In this document: positions 61,206 through 64,000 of the stretch, in pieces | How the letters are laid out: each line of letters starts with the position of its first letter | Position numbering within the stretch: the stretch's first letter is position 1 | Assembly (NCBI GenBank): GCA_963070105.1 | Contig: OY718804.1 | Location: forward strand, 5,169,317-5,233,316 | Length of the DNA: 64,000 bases | Reading direction: 5' to 3' | From: Litomosoides sigmodontis | Taxonomy: Eukaryota > Nematoda > Chromadorea > Rhabditida > Onchocercidae | Made by a program: the position numbers and the translations under genes | Notes under the pieces: model-generated | What the model was told of the DNA's origin: nothing | What the model saw: only the letters and a program-made list of their open reading frames with translations | The model's database searches: none

Positions 61206-64000
61206 ATCGAATTTTTGAAGGCTAAAAGATGTAAAACAAAAGTAAAAAGTGAAAGTTGCAAAGGGGGAAAAATTAGAAAACAACTCTACACGTTCGCAAC
61301 AGCTGATACCATGTGGACTTATCATTACATTATTCATACAATTCAGATAAACATGGAAAACGAGCATTTCATTCTCCATCTCAAGTGAAAATGCATAAAA
61401 TATTCCCATAGGTATGATTGCCTGATATGAAAAGAAGGTGGATTAGTGTCGGTGAATTGAAATTAACTGCTCAATATTTGATAGCTCAATACAATAGCTC
61501 AAATTGATAGTACGATGCGAAGCTCATTCCGTTGAACAAATAGAGATAATTAATTGAAAATTGAAGAAGACTTTCAGGCCCACCAATGGCAATCAGTTGC
61601 GGAACACTAAAACTCTCGAACCCTCTGCCGGACAATAACATCTACAACAAACATGCCGCAATCTCAAATTTCCGCTCTTATGCTCTCCATTTACTGACTG
61701 GTCCTGTGGCATCGCTGTGAAAATTTCTGATCCTTCCACTGATTCTAAGCGCGTATTCACCAGATAAGTATGAAATGAACACATTAGACTGAAATTTAGA
61801 CTCCACCAAATGCTTTCAAACACTTTGCAATTAAGCTGAAACGTCTGGCTATCTACGTTAAGTTGTGAAAAATGTAGAATATATTATGCAATACGTTTTC
61901 CGTTCGATCATATAACACTTCAGCATAATTTCACGGCGAGTAAATCATTTAATTTTGAATGCAAACTAAATTTGCTAACTGTAAATCATATCGGTTAGTC
62001 TCACATGACATTGGCAGATCTGACTGGTAAAATAACCGTCGGTGTGATAAATTACTTTAGTACTTGATGAATTAATTCAGTTCCCACTCACTCTCTTATT
62101 CAAATAGCGTTCTTTGAACTCTCATACTCCATGCTTTCTTAATCTTTCATTGCTTGCAGGTTATGAATTCAAAAAATTTGAGCACCAAGTTTGGCGCACA
62201 TGCAGTAAATGTGATAATTGTGATTCGTTTATTTCTTTTTTATGCTTAATTGTCCAACTTAAAAAAACGAATCACTAAAATTTGCCCTTCCTTTTAACCT
62301 TTTGAAAATTTCTTTACGATTATCACTGATCCAGTTTTCTTTGATATTTATTTCCTTGCTGGGCATAACTTCCATTGATTTCAAGAAATCAACATGCCAA
62401 CAAAGACATCATCATCACTTCACTCAACATTCAACAGCATCTTTCCACGCACTGCAAGATTAACTCTTTCCTCTTCCCCTTCCTCTCTTAATTCCTTTCG
62501 GGTTAAAATCAACTTGTGAAAATTATCAAATTTAACAATTTTCCTTTCCTACACATCAATTTATTCCAATCTCAACATATAATCTTTTCTTCTAGCATTT
62601 GAGTAGTGGAAAAGTTTATTAACACTTCCACTGAAATAATCTGTCTAATTTGGTAAAATTTATTTTACCTAAACTAACATATACTGTAAGTCACTGAAAG
62701 TGGAACATTCAACTGGAAGAAAAATTAGCATTTTCTGGTTTAATTTCAGTCTATCTCCCCCATTAACTGAATGTATTACAGAAATTTTATTTTATATCAA
62801 AAATTTCAAAGTTTCTTGAAATTAAAGCAATCATTTTTATGCTTTCAATAATTGTTGAAAATGCTTGATTGTTCTTAAAAATAAGACTGATGAATTGTTT
62901 AGAGGACAATACTTGTAAAATTTTAATTCATACTTGAAATTTAAGCAAATCATTTTTTTGGAAGGAGTCAAGAATTGATCGCGTAAATTTAATTCAGGAG
63001 CTTACAAGATTCACGATGCTGGATGCTTTCGCAATATTTCGATTATCGCTTATTGAAATTCCGACATTACGAAATTATTGTACTGTTTGTAAGGTTGCGG
63101 TTGAAAACACGCTGTTTCTTCAGGTGTTGTAGAGGCCGTTCAGAGAACCGGTTCTCATCATCACAGTACATTTTACATCCAAAAACTAGTAAAATATGTC
63201 AAATGCTCTCCCCTTCTCCCTCCCTCTTCTTGTCCCTTTTAATCTTCCACCAATGTTTGTTCTCTCTCATTGATTTCCAAATTCACAAAATGTATTTTAT
63301 ACTTTTTGAATCAAAGCATTTACATCTTTCACCTATCCAATTTTATTTAATTTTTCCTCAAATGGCTTAAATATTTCGTTAATCAGCTCATTCAAACGTT
63401 ACGGTAAATTCCTGGTAGGAATTGAAAAATTCCCATCAACAACTCATAATGTAATTAGCAATTGAAATTTAGATCAGCGATTAGACTAAATTCTACGCAT
63501 AATCAACGATTTGAGCACTCGAAACTGCTCGGATTAATCAGTGATTATCATCTTCCAACACTTCACATTTATCAATGTTGTACAGTTATTAATAATTGGC
63601 AACTCTCTTTGCTGCTGTTTAATTTAAAATTTAAATGTGCTTCTGTATAAGCGTATGTGGCACTGTACCAATCAATGTAAGCCTTTACTAGACATTTTCT
63701 TTGAATTATTTGCATCGCTTTCATCTTTAGCAGAAACAATTGTTTGTCAAATTTACTTCAGCAGTACGAGACGTACATTACTTTTGACTGTTTTAACAGC
63801 CCTCAGCAATATAAGAAATTAAGTTGTGAATTTTAGAGACAGTGAAATTTAGCTGAATTTCCAACCGTAGAAGTAGACTTTATATAAGGTTACTACTGTA
63901 TATAAGGTTACTACTGGTAATGTAGGCCTGGCCCTCTGCCATTCTATCCTCTCATAGAAGAGGTCAAGCTAGTGTTGTATAAAGGAATTTAGCTAATTTT
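61206..64000. other. Terminal region without a recognised gene
   Basis: About 2.8 kb, AT-rich. Short open frames (for example minus-strand 61593-61823, and several plus-strand frames after 63000) have no domain, signal peptide with donor, or phase-consistent neighbours. It includes the upstream flank of TMX2 and an 18-bp tandem duplication at the right end. Confidence 0.5.
63881..63916 (+). repeat. Perfect 18-bp tandem duplication
   Basis: TATATAAGGTTACTACTG occurs twice, back to back, at 63881-63898 and 63899-63916. Confidence 0.9.

Noticed and set aside
60891..61409. 172-codon minus-strand frame read as one membrane protein
   Set aside because: It merges 5' flank, TMX2 exon 1 and part of TMX2 intron 1. 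Splicing at 61050 to 60742 gives a co-linear match to TMX2, while the read-through tail matches nothing.
1..64000. tRNA, 5S rRNA, spliced-leader RNA, microRNA, transposon ORFs and CRISPR arrays
   Set aside because: By eye I found no B-box (GGTTCGA-type), no filarial spliced-leader sequence, no known microRNA seed with hairpin, no transposase or reverse transcriptase motif and no direct-repeat/spacer array. A covariance-model scan would be the decisive test.

Overview
The window reads as nuclear DNA of a parasitic nematode, most probably a filarial worm (clade III). The evidence is AT-rich sequence, short introns with TTTCAG-type acceptors, many start codons just behind a TTTCAG/TTTTAG acceptor as expected for spliced-leader trans-splicing, and nematode-specific genes: a KHEYLRFamide (flp-14) precursor, nematode type IV collagen and a MIG-18-like matrix protein. 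The species cannot be fixed from sequence alone. All gene models were built by eye, by joining exons in phase and comparing them with remembered orthologues. No alignment was run.

Layout. 85-6443 (+): 3' part of a type IV collagen alpha chain (LET-2 type), open at the left edge. 7658-8844 (-): ribosomal protein L9. 9540-12463 (+): Pescadillo, divergent from L9. 13225-15513 (-): Parkin, an RBR ubiquitin ligase. 15514-24639: mostly non-coding, crossed by the neuropeptide gene flp-14 (+, 17827-21325). 24640-26799 (-): TMEM33. 27652-36531 (+): three genes in a row, SNF5/SMARCB1, the exon-junction protein Y14 and GPATCH1, possibly an operon. 37359-45172 (-): the Hsc70 co-chaperone Hip (ST13). Its one large intron holds, on the opposite strand, a complete gene for a 1188-residue predicted secreted protein with a repeated Cys motif (38798-43233). 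45676-45990 (+): a probable small subunit of respiratory complex III. 46881-49670 (-): a secreted protein of six Cys modules resembling MIG-18. 50988-55273 (+): PDE12, a mitochondrial-type 2',5'-phosphodiesterase. 55846-56686 (-): a bHLH transcription factor. 56687-59503: non-coding, with an AAT repeat. 59504-61205 (-): TMX2. 61206-64000: no gene seen.

Themes. Ribosome biogenesis (L9 and Pescadillo) shares one divergent promoter interval. Chromatin remodelling and mRNA processing genes sit in one same-strand cluster. Two basement-membrane genes (collagen IV and MIG-18-like) lie about 43 kb apart. Mitochondrial and ER housekeeping is represented by the complex III subunit, PDE12, Parkin, TMEM33 and TMX2. 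The least explained item is the repeat protein nested in the Hip intron: twelve copies of the motif CKYRKSCY or a close variant, plus one decayed copy, in a lysine/glutamate-rich protein with a signal peptide. The second is a Parkin that seems to lack the REP autoinhibitory element between IBR and RING2.
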